Of a DNA stretch of 64,000 nucleotides, positions 44,823 to 55,559 are shown one piece after another; position 1 is the stretch's first letter, and each line of letters begins with the position of its first letter. The stretch spans positions 572,501 to 636,500 of the forward strand of contig JBAMJR010000025.1 in the NCBI GenBank assembly GCA_038501785.1, in the 5' to 3' direction. The translations under genes were made by a program, and so were the position numbers. Below the pieces are notes generated by a model. The model did not search any database. It was not told where the DNA came from and saw nothing but the letters and a program-made list of their open reading frames with translations. This DNA comes from Myoxocephalus aenaeus (lineage: Eukaryota; Chordata; Actinopteri; Perciformes; Cottidae).

Positions 44823-45453
44823 AATTACTTCTCGTCTCCTATAGGCGAAGTTTTCTCCATTTTACTGTTGATTAGCTGATGGTTGTTCTTCTTCACCTCT
44901 GATGTCAGCGCTTGCCTTTCCTTCTCAAGGCTTTCTTTGGTTTTGCCTGCTGGGTAATCAGGACAGAAGTTGACCTCTGCTTTATTTGGCCTTTTCACCT
45001 GGTTTGGACTTTGACCCGTGGCACCTCGCTTTTCTTTGACAGAGTTGATGCTCAACTCTGGACAGCCAATGTTTCTCAGTCTTGTGCGGTAGTTTGCCAT
45101 TTTGTACTTTAAACTAATTTTCCAGCCATAGAAGTCAGTAACTGATTCCTGCTCCTTTAAACAAGGATAATTTGTTATCAGGGCCTGGGCAACATCATCA
45201 AACTCTGAATTTGAAGGATAAACTTTGTATTTGACAATTTCTGATGCCAAACCATCAAGTATATCTGACTTTAGTTTGGGACTTGGACTCAAAAGAGTAC
45301 CACTGTTCAGGAAGGCTTCATTGGCCCTTTCCAACTGAATCTGTACCTCATAATTAAACAGAGGAATCTGGAAATTTTGGGGCCATGGTTGCGATCTAAG
45401 GGAAGAACCTGAAGATGTAGATTCAGTGGAGGAAAGTATATCTGTGTCTGATG
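44823..45453 (-). pseudogene. SAMD3-like exon with frameshift
   Basis: An AG acceptor after TTTTTCCAC opens the block at 45453. Translation gives SSGSSLRSQPWPQNFQIPLF, then GTLLSPSPKLKSDILDGLAS, YPCLKEQESVTDFYGWKISL, YKMANYRTRLRNIGCPELSI and EVNFCPDYPAGKTKESLEKE, matching the central part of teleost sterile-alpha-motif-domain-containing protein 3-like proteins, whose function is poorly known. The SAM domain would be upstream and is not seen. After NSKMEKT one base is missing: the expected AYRRREVIK is in the next frame, and homology then stops against repeats. A possible 5' exon ends at donor 46716. Gene fragment or recent pseudogene; it might also be a low-copy family carried by repeats. Confidence 0.65.
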
Positions 45454-45559
45454 CTGTGGAAAAAGAACTGTCATTTAATCACTGTGCAACAGGTTGATGT
45501 GTGGTATAATGATATGCTAAATACAGATTACATTTGAACACATCATGATAACGTCATAA

Positions 45560-46715
45560 TTCACCTTCGCCCAATATTAATTTTTACTGAATAGAGCTTG
45601 AACGCATCTTAACGTAACTCAACGGATCGGTAGGCTATCGTTAGCTGCTGCCAGGACTAGGGCTGTAACAGCGGCAGCAGCGGAGCGACTGTCTACTTTG
45701 CGGGTGGGTGTGTGTCTATGCTATGTAATAGCATGTAAGCTAGAGTTAGCTTACATACATTTGGACCTATTTGCAAACGTGAACCGCCATCGTAGGGCCT
45801 CCGCTGGCCGGCCTTGTGCCGGTGTTCTGGTGGGCGGTTCCTCCGGCCAGCGGGTTCGCGCAGGGGGTCCCCATTACTCCTGTGTCCCTCCCGGGTCGAA
45901 CTATTGTAGCGAGACCGAGATGCCCAGTCTGACCCAGCAGTCCTGCCACGGAGCTCGCGGAGTGTAGCGACGTGCCTCCGGTGCCCCCACGCGCTGCGCT
46001 CCGTGCCAGCTGAACAGCTGAAACTTTTCATGTTGCATAGACACTAAACAGACCCCCCCACTTGTCAATCGCCCAGCTTCTTCTGCTTAACCAAAAACAC
46101 CACAGCGCTCAAGGACGACAGTGACCGCCGACCAAAAAATATATTACAGCAACGACGGGCAGTTTTACCAGAATGCATGATGGCTGATAGACCCCCCCCC
46201 CCGTGCAAGCTGGCATCGCTGGTTTTGAGTCCTGTCCGACCAGCGTGATAAAACTCTTCTAGTAGCTATGACCTATTTTTGTCCGGATTTACCCACGTCG
46301 AAAAAAGCACTAAAATACAGTAATTAGCCATGACAAAGCGTTACGTAACGTTAGCTAGTTTAGGGAGAATAAACTTAACTCGGACCAGACTAACTTGCAT
46401 TTTTGCAATTATTTAAGCCAGCATGGCTTAATTTCTAGCTTGTGCCTGTTATTTATTGTCCACGAAAAACACCAATAGACAATTGTCCTTCAAAATTCAC
46501 TCTTTATATTATCTTTAAAAATACCGCGTGACGTTTTAGACCTTCGAGCCTACAAACTATGTGCGTGTGTGAGATTTAAGCTAACGTTAACATTAGCAAA
46601 GACCGTTTTCAAAATTATCATTCTAATATACGACGAGTGCAATAAAAATAAAATAAAAACACTTATTGTCAGTTGACACTTAGTTTCACATTGTATAAGA
46701 AACTTTTTTACTTAC
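45560..46715 (-). other. GC-rich interval upstream of the SAMD3-like exon
   Basis: 45650-46030 is CpG-rich and open in several frames, including a 112-residue minus frame rich in Arg/Gly/His, with no recognisable domain. The rest is AT-rich with a C12-13 run at 46187-46201. It may be first intron or 5' untranslated sequence of the SAMD3-like locus. Confidence 0.35.
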
Positions 46716-46860
46716 CAAATCTTTTAAGGATGATGTCTGATCTCCCCTGAGCACATGGCGCGCAAGTGCTAACGGTTGAAACTACCTGCTGAGCTTCGTG
46801 GTTACTGCGCATGTCTGAGACGCATGCGCAGCGCAGTCTCAGACAATGAGACAAGGAAGT
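46716..46860 (-). promoter_or_regulatory. Candidate promoter / first exon with NRF1-like site
   Basis: On the minus strand a segment ending CTTAAAAGATTTG at 46716 is followed by consensus donor GTAAGTAAAA. Upstream is CGCATGCGCA (46821-46830), matching the palindromic NRF1 motif, flanked by a perfect 10-bp inverted repeat TGTCTGAGAC / GTCTCAGACA, plus a GCGCGC box at 46759. There is no TATA box. Position and strand fit a start for the SAMD3-like transcript; this is inference. Confidence 0.4.
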
Positions 46861-47348
46861 GAGAAGGTTACGTTAGTTTCAATTGGCTCTGTTTTGTAGC
46901 CTTGAAATCTCAAACTATTACGTTATTCAAATGAAACCTTCTTATTTATTCTATAAAAATCTAATAATTATAGTAATTTTAACATAATAAAGTTACACAA
47001 TGTCAACAACATGGCAATTCCATTTCTTAGAGCGTGTGTATACTTTGAAGGCAGCTGAAAACTGTCTCCCGACTGCTCTCGTCTGGATTCCAGGCGAGGC
47101 GCAGCTCTAACGAACAAGCCTATTGCTGTTCTGTATTACTGCCACATTGTTCCCCACTCCTCTTTTCTTCCATGTCTCCTGTGTGTGTGTGTGTCTCGTT
47201 TCCTGACCTGCCATCAACGTGGGCCCCGTCTACGGACACACCTGGCTGCAATCAGCTCGTCACCTGCTGCAACTTACACACCTGCCACTCATCAGCTCAT
47301 CATCTCTGCAGTGTATAAAGCCCCGGCTCTTCAGCCACTCAACACCAG

Positions 47349-48467
47349 AGGCTTGTCTCACGAAGCTGGATTTCGTTTTAGCGAGGTAACTTCTGGATTA
47401 ACCCTGGGTTTTCCGTCTCACGAAGCTGGTTCACTTCTTACGTTGCCCCGGTAACTTACACTGAACGCCTAACCTGCTCCGGAGCAGGTTAAGTTCCCGG
47501 ATAAGATCTCAGCGGGTCTATAAGACCGCCTACTGGCTAATCATTGTCTTGGAAAAACGGCCTGCCCATTTCTACAGAATCCCGTTGAGGAAGGCGCACG
47601 GATAGTAAGAGCAGCGCTCCAGAGAGCGTCTCTTCATCTGTTGCCTCCTCAGTGGCCGACATGAGAAGTGGCAAAAGATTTCTTCCTCTTTAATGCATGA
47701 TCAGCACCAACAGATTGCTTGTAACCGTATGACAGTTTGAATTTACTGTTACCTCTATCACGGATGGCATTTGTCTAGGTAGCAGCGTGACCCTGAGGGT
47801 CTCACTATCCACTGTGGGGGGGGACCCAACCCACACACGTTACTCAAGTTACTTTCACAATAGAAGGATAATTGTATAATATTGTTCACATCATACATGT
47901 AGCCTGGAAGATATTATAATAAACTTACTGACCGCTTTGAACTATGTTCTTGTATTTCGTTTTAACTTTCTCCCATGTTCTTTTAGCTCCACTGGGGTTG
48001 CAACTGAAATGAGGTTAAATTGTTAAAACGAAAAGATAATCAAAATAGGCACATAAATTTGAGACAGTGATTTAATATTACAATCCCAGTAATTTACGCA
48101 TTGACGTAGTCGGCGATTTTTTTTGCCACGATTCCTTGCGGCTTCTGGCTGCTGCAGCAGTGTTGCTTTTGGCTTGTATTCTTTCTCTATATTTTTCGTA
48201 CATTCTTAAAATGATGGTTTGCTCCTCAGTTGTGAAATACGTTGCTCTCGGCAGCTTCTCCATGGTGCACAATTGGTGTAACGGAGTTAACTCCGCCCCT
48301 TTTATGTGCACGAGCACAGATCTAGATGAGACACTCCTGGGTTCACTTAACGAGTTGATAACCGGCTTCGTGAGACCAATAAGCGAGACCGTGGACATCT
48401 GGTTAAGTGCAGCTGGATAACTGAGGGAAACCCCGGGTATGTTAATCCAGCTTCGTGAGACAGTCCT
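47349..48467 (-). mobile_element. PIF/Harbinger-like element, copy 2 (opposite orientation)
   Basis: Ends AGGCTTGTCTCACGAAGC and GTGAGACAGTCCT match copy 1 (11840-12754), and the bodies are colinear (GTCTTATAGACC / GGTCTATAAGACC, CCTGCTCCGGAGCAGGTTA). It is 204 bp longer because it keeps the region 47757-47990 that copy 1 lost. It carries two exons of the Myb-like protein, not the nuclease. Confidence 0.72.
47933..48263 (-). pseudogene. Harbinger Myb/SANT-like gene, exons 1 and 2
   Basis: Exon 1 starts at ATG 48261-48263 (MEKLPRATYFTTEEQTIILR, ARSRKESWQK). One extra A in an A8 run shifts the frame before ADYVNA, but the donor GC|GTAAAT is intact. Exon 2 (47933-48003) follows acceptor CTCATTTCAG and encodes NPSGAKRTWEKVKTKYKNIV, the third helix and basic tail of the Myb/SANT-like domain, ending at donor GTCAGT. 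In active elements this DNA-binding partner recruits the transposase. Only the A-run frameshift visibly breaks this copy's reading up to exon 2; later exons are absent. Confidence 0.65.
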
Positions 48468-48696
48468 CTGGTTGTTTCAGCCCTTTTGGTTGAATCACAG
48501 CTTAGGCTTTCTGTAGAAGTTTTTTTTTTTTCCTTTCTCCCTTCTCCTTGTGAGGTTATGAGAGCGCTGTCCTCAGCCACTCACTGTTTCTCCTGATTTA
48601 CAAACCATCGCAACCCATTTGATACCTTTTAAAGTGTGAGAGGAGGGAATTTGTGTGTAAATGGTCGTTCCTGACAATCTTTACTGCCATTTACAA

Positions 48697-48744
48697 AATG
48701 GTTTCTTAACCTATATTCAAGATAATATAGGTTAAGAAACCATT
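48697..48744. repeat. Perfect 21-bp hairpin, 6-nt loop
   Basis: AATGGTTTCTTAACCTATATT (one base over twenty, split here as AATGGTTTCTTAACCTATAT + T), loop CAAGAT, then the exact complement. The surrounding sequence is unique DNA. Confidence 0.92.
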
Positions 48745-48749
48745 ATGAA

Positions 48750-50881
48750 GAGATATACATTTGATAAATAACTGTGGTAGGTATTGAAAACGCATACACT
48801 TGTCAAACAACCAAATAAATGCATTCGGTCAGAGTTAAATGCTTTTTTAAATTCATTTTTACTACAATCAGATGGCTCGCTAGCCTTATTATATTTGATG
48901 TTGATGGGGACATTTATGCTCAAAAGTATTTTTGCAGCTATAAATGTTGACTTAAAAAAAAAAGACATTCATTTGTCAACCCTAATAAAATGCTTCAGTG
49001 TCAAATCCCCGGTCAATGATGGTAATGGTAGTTACATTAATCAAAGGTCTATTTGAACATTCCTTTTCCAGAGTTCTCCAAGGACAGAAGTATGGCTGAA
49101 CACTTTTTTTTAGTGTTTTTAATCGCAGTAGTTATGTACACACGTATAATTAAACTAAGTGCTGAGCTAAATTGTTTAAATAAAAATGCAGACTTTCCAA
49201 AACAAGGAAGGAGATGTTGTGAATTGTATAGTTGTCACTTTGTTTCCCAATTACTTTAATATACTTTACAAGAATATTGCACACCACAAACATAAAAGCA
49301 ACTTGGAAATATACATAACTTCAAATAAAAAAAGATGCTTCACGCGGCGTATCATTATGTGTGGTGTCCCAGGCCTTCATGTCCCCAATGGCCGTGCTCC
49401 TGCAACTCCACAGGGTCGGAGCGGAGATTAGCCCTGCCAGTCGTCTCTAAATACAGATTAGCATGGCTATAAACTCTAACTCTTGTTAATAAATGTGCTT
49501 CTGGATGCAAGTCAACCAATATTGTTTATATATATGCAGTTAGAAGAGTATAATGATGATGACTTCTTAATTTGTGCAGCGCAAAAATGACAAAAGCTGT
49601 CTGGCCAGTTATCATAAATTGCAGAAGCATAAATACATTAAAATCTTGTGTTTTGGTTGAACATTTTACCCGCTGCTTTAGAATACATTCTGTATGTGCT
49701 GTCTCTTTTACTGGGGTATTATTTTCATGCATCTCTCGTTCGCTCTCTAGGGGGCAATGGCATACTTTACAAAACCCGAACAAAGGTTTACCTGCTCCCT
49801 TGTATTTACTCTTTCTCCCTCTGAGGAGACTTGTGGTGACAGAGTGTAATGGAGAAAAGCTCTGCTGTGTTCCCTTGTTGTTACTGGTTGCACTCGCATC
49901 ACTGCCCAACAGGTAGGGGTTAGACACACACACACACACACACACACACCTGCAACTCCGTACTGTAGAAATCAGAGAGGATCCAGCTGGTGCCGGTAGA
50001 TGGGACTGGTCGAAGGTTAATGGATAGAAAGCAAAGGAAGAGGAGGACTAAAAGGGATTGGTGAGTGGCAGAGTCGAGAGGAAAAAAGACGCAGGGCAAA
50101 ATGCACAGAGGGTAAGAAAAGAAAAAAAGCTAATTTAAACCGGAAGAGAGGGAGAGAATCTAAAAACTAAAGGTTGGGGAAGGAGGAAAAAGAGGAGAGT
50201 TGGCAGTTCAGCAACTTACCGAAGGACGTCCTGACAGTGTGTGAATTTCAAGCTCCTGCAAATTGAACCACTTGAGTTAAGTTTGTGTTTATACACTCTA
50301 AACGGGGCAACATCAGGGCTTCAGAATTTTACATGGAAGAGGTCATCATCACGTTCTCTTCATAGATGGCCAAGTTTGCATTTGTTTTGAATAATTCATT
50401 ATATTATGTTCTTTTAAAACGGTAGTTTTAAAGTAGACTTATTGCTTTTTCAGCTTGTACGAGATACATTAAATGTATCTGGTACAAAGAGTCCAAAAGA
50501 GTAGATTTCTAAATGTAGATTACATACAACGATTTTTTTTTTTTTTTTTACTAAATGCACTGCATATGTTTGAGTGTCTTACTGTTTTTCACTTTGTAAA
50601 GCCCCTTTCCCTCTGGACAAAGAACCCACCAACACCTAACATCTGGACTTTGTCTTTAGTGGGAACGGTTACAATCGGCATGGCAATTTATCGGCTCAAG
50701 CTCCGATGGACTATAACGACAACATGACACCTAGGAGAAAACGCTGATTTCTGCCCATTTTTCCCATACTTTCTTTGTCACCTCAGCCTCAGATTCCATC
50801 TCAGTCCAAGCAACGCTCGAACATCATTCCAAATTAGTGGGAACAGAGTTTGAGGAGATACTGTATGTATGTGTATGTGTA

Positions 50882-50922
<41 letters not shown>

Positions 50923-51815
50923 TACACACACTGTATATTCAGTATCTCAGACGTAAAAAGAAGTAACCACTGATATTGTTACCGGCTTCCATAGTGCTTT
51001 CTACAGTTTACTAAATATGTTTTCCGGTGTGTTTGTGACTTTGAATGATGACACAACAGGAGACAAAAAATGCAGTAAATCATAGTCATCGCCTGGCAAT
51101 GGGAAAGGAGTCTGTCACTTATATTAATGAAGTTTCCTGCATTTTGAAAAACATAAATATGTACAAATCCTGGTGGAAAAAGTGAAGAAGTACAAGCAGT
51201 CGCTTGCACTATGGTAGGAACAAACATTTTGTTTCTCACTGGAAGCAGTGTTGACATACCACATGTTCCCCGAGTGTTCTCCTGTAAATACTAAAAATAT
51301 ACTTTTGCAAAAAGTATTTTCCAGACTCGTCTGTAGTTCTCTTATCCCTCTGTGTGCTTACATCAACTCTAATGGTGCGTAGCCAGGTGTCACTCAGCAC
51401 TCTGAATGCATCCCATCTTTGATGTGTTGCTCTTAATGTAGCTTATTGTGTGAACCTGCAGTGCCACTATCTGTGTGCATCTTTTCCACAACTACAGTAG
51501 TAGTTACTTCTCAAAGAGAGGGCAACCAAAAGGAACTGTAATAAGTGATAGGCGTGGTGACCATTGACTTTTAGATCAATAGCCCATGTCTTTCTTTTCA
51601 GCTTTTCTACTTTCCCGTTTGTCACTCTTGTCTGCACGTGTTCTCAACATGTTCCTTATGAATCTATCCCTTGTAATCCCAAATCGAACTCTAGCTCCCC
51701 AAAACAAATGGTGCAACCGGGCTCTATCTGCCTTATCAGCTTGCCAAAACTGTGTGCTACACATTGCAGTGACCTTAATTTACCAGTGTAAATTTGATTT
51801 CATAATTGTTAATAT
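48750..51815. other. No gene seen; microsatellites only
   Basis: AT-rich unique DNA. (AC)n at 49924-49950 and a (TG)n/(TA)n compound at 50882-50932. The frame at 49526-49945 is a low-quality antisense run across the AC repeat. No exon-like block with both splice sites was found. Confidence 0.5.
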
Positions 51816-51825
51816 TTGAGTAAGG

Positions 51826-51990
51826 GCGACTGTTGCTCAGTTGAAGAGCGGATCATCCTTCAACCAGAGGATCTGCAGTTCGATCCCCGGCTCCACTAGT
51901 CTGTCTATGTCCTTGGGTTAGACACCTAACCCCCTTTGAGTGGATGAAAGACTAGAACAAGTACTATACAAGTTCAAGTCCTTTTGAGGC
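51826..51990 (+). repeat. tRNA-derived SINE (AFC/HpaI-like)
   Basis: A box (TTGCTCAGTTGAAGAGCGG), B box GTTCGATCC (51878-51886), then GTCCTTGGGTTAGACACCTA and CTTTGAGTGGATGAAAGACT...TATACAAGT, the tRNA head and tail of a SINE common in perciform fish. The central region between ACCCC and TTTGAGTGG is deleted. It should not be read as a functional tRNA. Confidence 0.8.
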
Positions 51991-51999
51991 CTTGTTCAT

Positions 52000-53140
52000 G
52001 AAAGTCAATTGGTCGGTGCGTTTGTGTTTGGCACAGTATAGTTTAACACGCATATGTTCTGGGGTTAAGTAGTTGATGACAGGCTCAGTCCTTTGAGCAC
52101 ATTTTCACAAAGAGCATTTCAATGTAGACGCAGGTTCATTCTTGTTTTCAGAGACTACTGTAATGGAAACATACTGTACATTATAATTGCAGGTTTGAAT
52201 ATTATATTTAATATAACTATGTTGTCTTTATGCTGGCAATAACCTTTTTGGGCTGAAACTCCTTGAGTTAACACTTTTGCAGCCTGCCTTCTTTCGATAC
52301 ATCAACATGGTGTGATGTGTGTTGTTGCTTTCAGATTTGTCCTTGTCCTCATCTGCTCCATTTTTGTTATACTCACTATCGTCAGACTTTCCGTAAAATT
52401 GCATAAAGAACACATTATTTTGTGTTCCCCATTAAGCCGCTGGGGGCCCAGAAACTTGTAGCCTCCCTAATGATAAGATGACGTTCACTCCACAATGGCA
52501 ATAATACAATTCATTCACCTCCGCCCTTACACACTCGCTGTCTGTGCATGTTCGTGTGCTACCCAACCCGTCTGAAGGAAGGGTATAATAACTAAGTCCG
52601 AAAACCAATGTACATTTGTGCTTCTCTGCTGGACGTTCATCATTCTGCAGACTTGTTCCTTCCTGCGCAGGAAACTCAGAAGCTTAAAGGTTGTTGTTGG
52701 ATCTCATTATTTTAAACATCTCATCCAAAGCTTGGAGTTACAAATAATTCCACCACATTACAATTATGGTGTCTGACTTTATGCAGAGGTGACTTTAAGT
52801 AGAGTGGTCAACTCTCATTAGTCTTTATTAGTTCCTATTTTATTTATTTTTTGCTATTAGACCATCAGAAAAAAACGCATTTAGGCTTTAATTAATTGAC
52901 TGTCTTATTACTGTAATGCAAACTAATAAAGGACAGGAAGTTTGGTTTTGGTTAATTAGATTAATTAATTGAATTTGATCTGACGCATTAATGAACTCTG
53001 AAATCTTTTTATACTTTAAGTGAGTTTTTGGCTCAGTTTACTACAGTATTAACATCCATATCAATACCATCTCCCTCTGTGAAATTAAAAGGGGAGTGAA
53101 ATACTCCATCCCCTTTTTTATTTCCTATGAATGTTTGTAA
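52000..53140. other. No gene seen
   Basis: Unique AT-rich DNA without recognisable repeats or coding frames. Confidence 0.5.
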
Positions 53141-53145
53141 TAATT

Positions 53146-53146
<1 letters not shown>

Positions 53147-53230
<84 letters not shown>
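53147..53230. repeat. (TA)n microsatellite
   Basis: An almost uninterrupted TA tract with one central phase break (TATTATAT), self-complementary throughout. Confidence 0.95.
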
Positions 53231-53231
<1 letters not shown>

Positions 53232-53313
53232 CATGAGTGTGTAAATCTGGCGGTTTCACAGTTGTGCTTTAATTTTTACTAGAAGCACTTTTTTCTAGAA
53301 ACACATTTTTCAG

Positions 53314-53454
53314 TGGATCCCTTCACTAGCTACCAGGATTCTAACAATGTGAGGAGGCGGTTTGTGGAATTGAGTTCTGATTTTATCGGAAGTAAATATC
53401 TGAACAAACTGACTGGAAAGATGATTGGCACCATACAGGGTTATTACCTGAAGG
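53314..53454 (+). CDS. Candidate host exon, 47 codons, unassigned
   Basis: An AG acceptor after a T-rich tract (ACATTTTTCAG) precedes 141 bases open in one frame: DPFTSYQDSNNVRRRFVELS, then FIGSKYLNKLTGKMIG and TIQGYYLK, ending at AAG|GTTTGT, an acceptable donor. Composition is ordinary for protein and unlike the repeats nearby. The frame enters in phase 2 and leaves in phase 0. I do not recognise the family. Neighbouring exons were not found in the window, as expected if introns are long. Confidence 0.35.
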
Positions 53455-54119
53455 TTTGTTCAAATCTAAAATCAATACTATTTGCAGATATGTACTTTAT
53501 TTATATATTTAAAAAAGGGAAACAGACTTTTTATTTATCAATAGCCATCATGCTGATTTTGATTGGATCCCCTTGTTTACCAGCAGCGGTTCTATGAAGA
53601 AACCAGTTTTCCTTTCCACATGTCCTCAGGCTGCGTCTCCTCCTTGGTGCCGGGCACTGTATGCCGAGAGCCAAAGATAATCAGGCTTTTGCTGCGAGGA
53701 ATCCAGACTGGAGGAAGCATTGCCTGAGGAAAGTAGGCAAGCTACATCAAGCAACGTGTTTTCTACAACCCATGCCAGAGTGCAAAAGTCAATGTTGTTG
53801 CAAAGTTATGTGATCGTGCTACAATTACAAGCAAAGGGTGGCTTGTTAAAAGATGCTGACATGGTGTTTTCTGTCTTATTAAATGGTGACAGGGATAGTG
53901 ACATTATGCATTCTCAAAATGTCTTTGCTTATTTCACATTGCCTTTTTTATTTACCTTTTTACTAAGGGTTTCTCTGTAACTAGTAGACTTACTAGTCAA
54001 AGCTACTGGCATGGACATTTTACAAGCTGTGTCATTTCATTTGGGATTTATACATCTTGGGTTCCCTTAATTCTGATCTTTGGTCGTGACTGGTACTTTC
54101 TCTGAGCTTGGGAGACGAA

Positions 54120-54600
54120 TAACAAGTCAATAATCCAAATCCCTCAGCCCGGCGATATCCCCCGTCTGGGTCAGCAGTTCCCCTCCCATGCTGAGAACAG
54201 CCTGAGCCGTCGGATGGTTTGTCAGAACCTATTTGAAGCCAACCGAAAGTCCTTCTCCATGGCCTCTCCGAACTCCTCCCATGCCCACAGCTGCAGCCAT
54301 ACTGGCCTGCCGGTACCTGTCGGCTGTTTCAGGAGCCCCTTGGGCCAACCAGGCCCGAAAGGCCTCCTTCTTCAGCTTGACGGCTTCCCTCACCCCCGGT
54401 GTCCACCACCGGGTTCTCGGGTTGCCGCCACGACAGGCACCGATGACCTAAGCACAAACAACAGTCAGAGCCTTACTATATCTAGCTGGTACCGCTCCAC
54501 CTCCTGCACCAGCTCTGGCTCTTTCCCAGCTACCGAGGTGATGTTCCACGTCCCTAGAGCTAGTGTATGCTGCATGCATGCTGAGCAAATAAGTCTGCAT
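54120..54600 (-). pseudogene. LINE ORF2 fragment: start of EN joined to EN/RT linker
   Basis: From 54570 downwards the minus strand reads LALGTWNITSVAGKEPELVQ and EVERYQLDIVRL, the start of an AP-endonuclease domain. After a deletion it continues with NPRTRWWTPGVREAVKLKKE, AFRAWLAQGAPETADRYRQA and AVLSMGGELLTQTGDIAGLR, the linker before RT. The endonuclease core is missing. It is the same fish LINE family as the C-terminus at 38665-38962. Confidence 0.7.
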
Positions 54601-54639
54601 TTTAAACCACCAGGCTGCCCAGGCTATTGATTCTTACCA

Positions 54640-55555
54640 ACGCTAATACATTTCTGAGAATATCCGGCTAGCACCGCAAGCCCGAGGTACATCCAATTAA
54701 ACACAAGTCTGTTCAATGTTCCTCTCTGCCTCCCAAGGCCACACTAGACATGCATGCATGCATGCATACACACTCACTCACTCTCTCAAAATAAGATTTG
54801 ATGCTATTCGACCACCACTCCAGTCGATGCTGATTTGATGTGAATTCACTACAGGTGAGCCTCCAATAGCTTCTCTGATGCGGTCAGGTCTGGGTATGTG
54901 TAATGTATTTTTCGCTCTGCAGTACGACATTCAAGGATTAGTACATGTGGGCCCAGTGTGAGTTATCTGTGTATTCCATACAGTCCTATTCAGTTCACAT
55001 TTTATAAGCTGCATATAGATGTATCGATCTCATATGGCATCTTGATGTTTACGTTCAATCAAATTTAGGGATTAAATCACGCTTGAAAGTTTGCTCTACC
55101 ATGAAAAACTTCCATCGTATATATCTGCCTTATGTTTTCTGTCATTTTCAAAAAAGAAAATATAAGCATGAGGATTGATATAAAAATTAAACAGTGCAGA
55201 AGATGCTATAAAACAAATGTACATCAACTTACTGCGACTTTCCACAACACGTTCATCCCACATAAAAGCTAAAGCTAATAGCCTCAAGACAGTTTTTCAG
55301 ACTGTGAAATATATATTTTTTTTTAATACCACTCTCTGTGGAGAGCCAATTCTACTGGATATAAAAGTTGAATCAGTAATATGTTGATCAACTGAAATAA
55401 TTGGCCAAGTGGTGGGGGGAAATCTTTACCCACTATCTGATTTTTAAATGCTCTCATCAGACAAAATATAACTTTAGCTGGTCCCTTTTTTAAAAAGAAC
55501 AAACATGCAAATACGAAAACTTTCAGCTTTCTACTCTGAATAAATGTTTTTACTT
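54640..55555. other. No gene seen
   Basis: Unique DNA with a short (GCAT)n at 54750-54768 and a poly(T) at 55316. No coding evidence. Confidence 0.5.
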
Positions 55556-55559
55556 GGCA

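Noticed and set aside
45693..46031. 112-residue Arg-rich minus-strand protein
   Set aside because: GC-rich sequence is open in several frames; no domain, no conserved-looking segment. Kept only as part of the upstream interval.
49526..49945. 139-residue minus-strand frame
   Set aside because: It starts in an (AC)n repeat (CVCVCVC) and has no recognisable features.
51826..51900. tRNA gene
   Set aside because: A and B boxes are present, but no cloverleaf and the body continues into the SINE; no functional tRNA.
53147..53230. Regulatory or origin-like AT palindrome
   Set aside because: It is a simple TA microsatellite with no further signal.
53630..53720. Second exon following 53314-53454
   Set aside because: An AG is present, but the phase required by the first block runs into a stop, so the two do not join.
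54214..54630. 138-residue Ser/Pro-rich plus-strand protein
   Set aside because: It is the antisense of a minus-strand LINE endonuclease/linker fragment.
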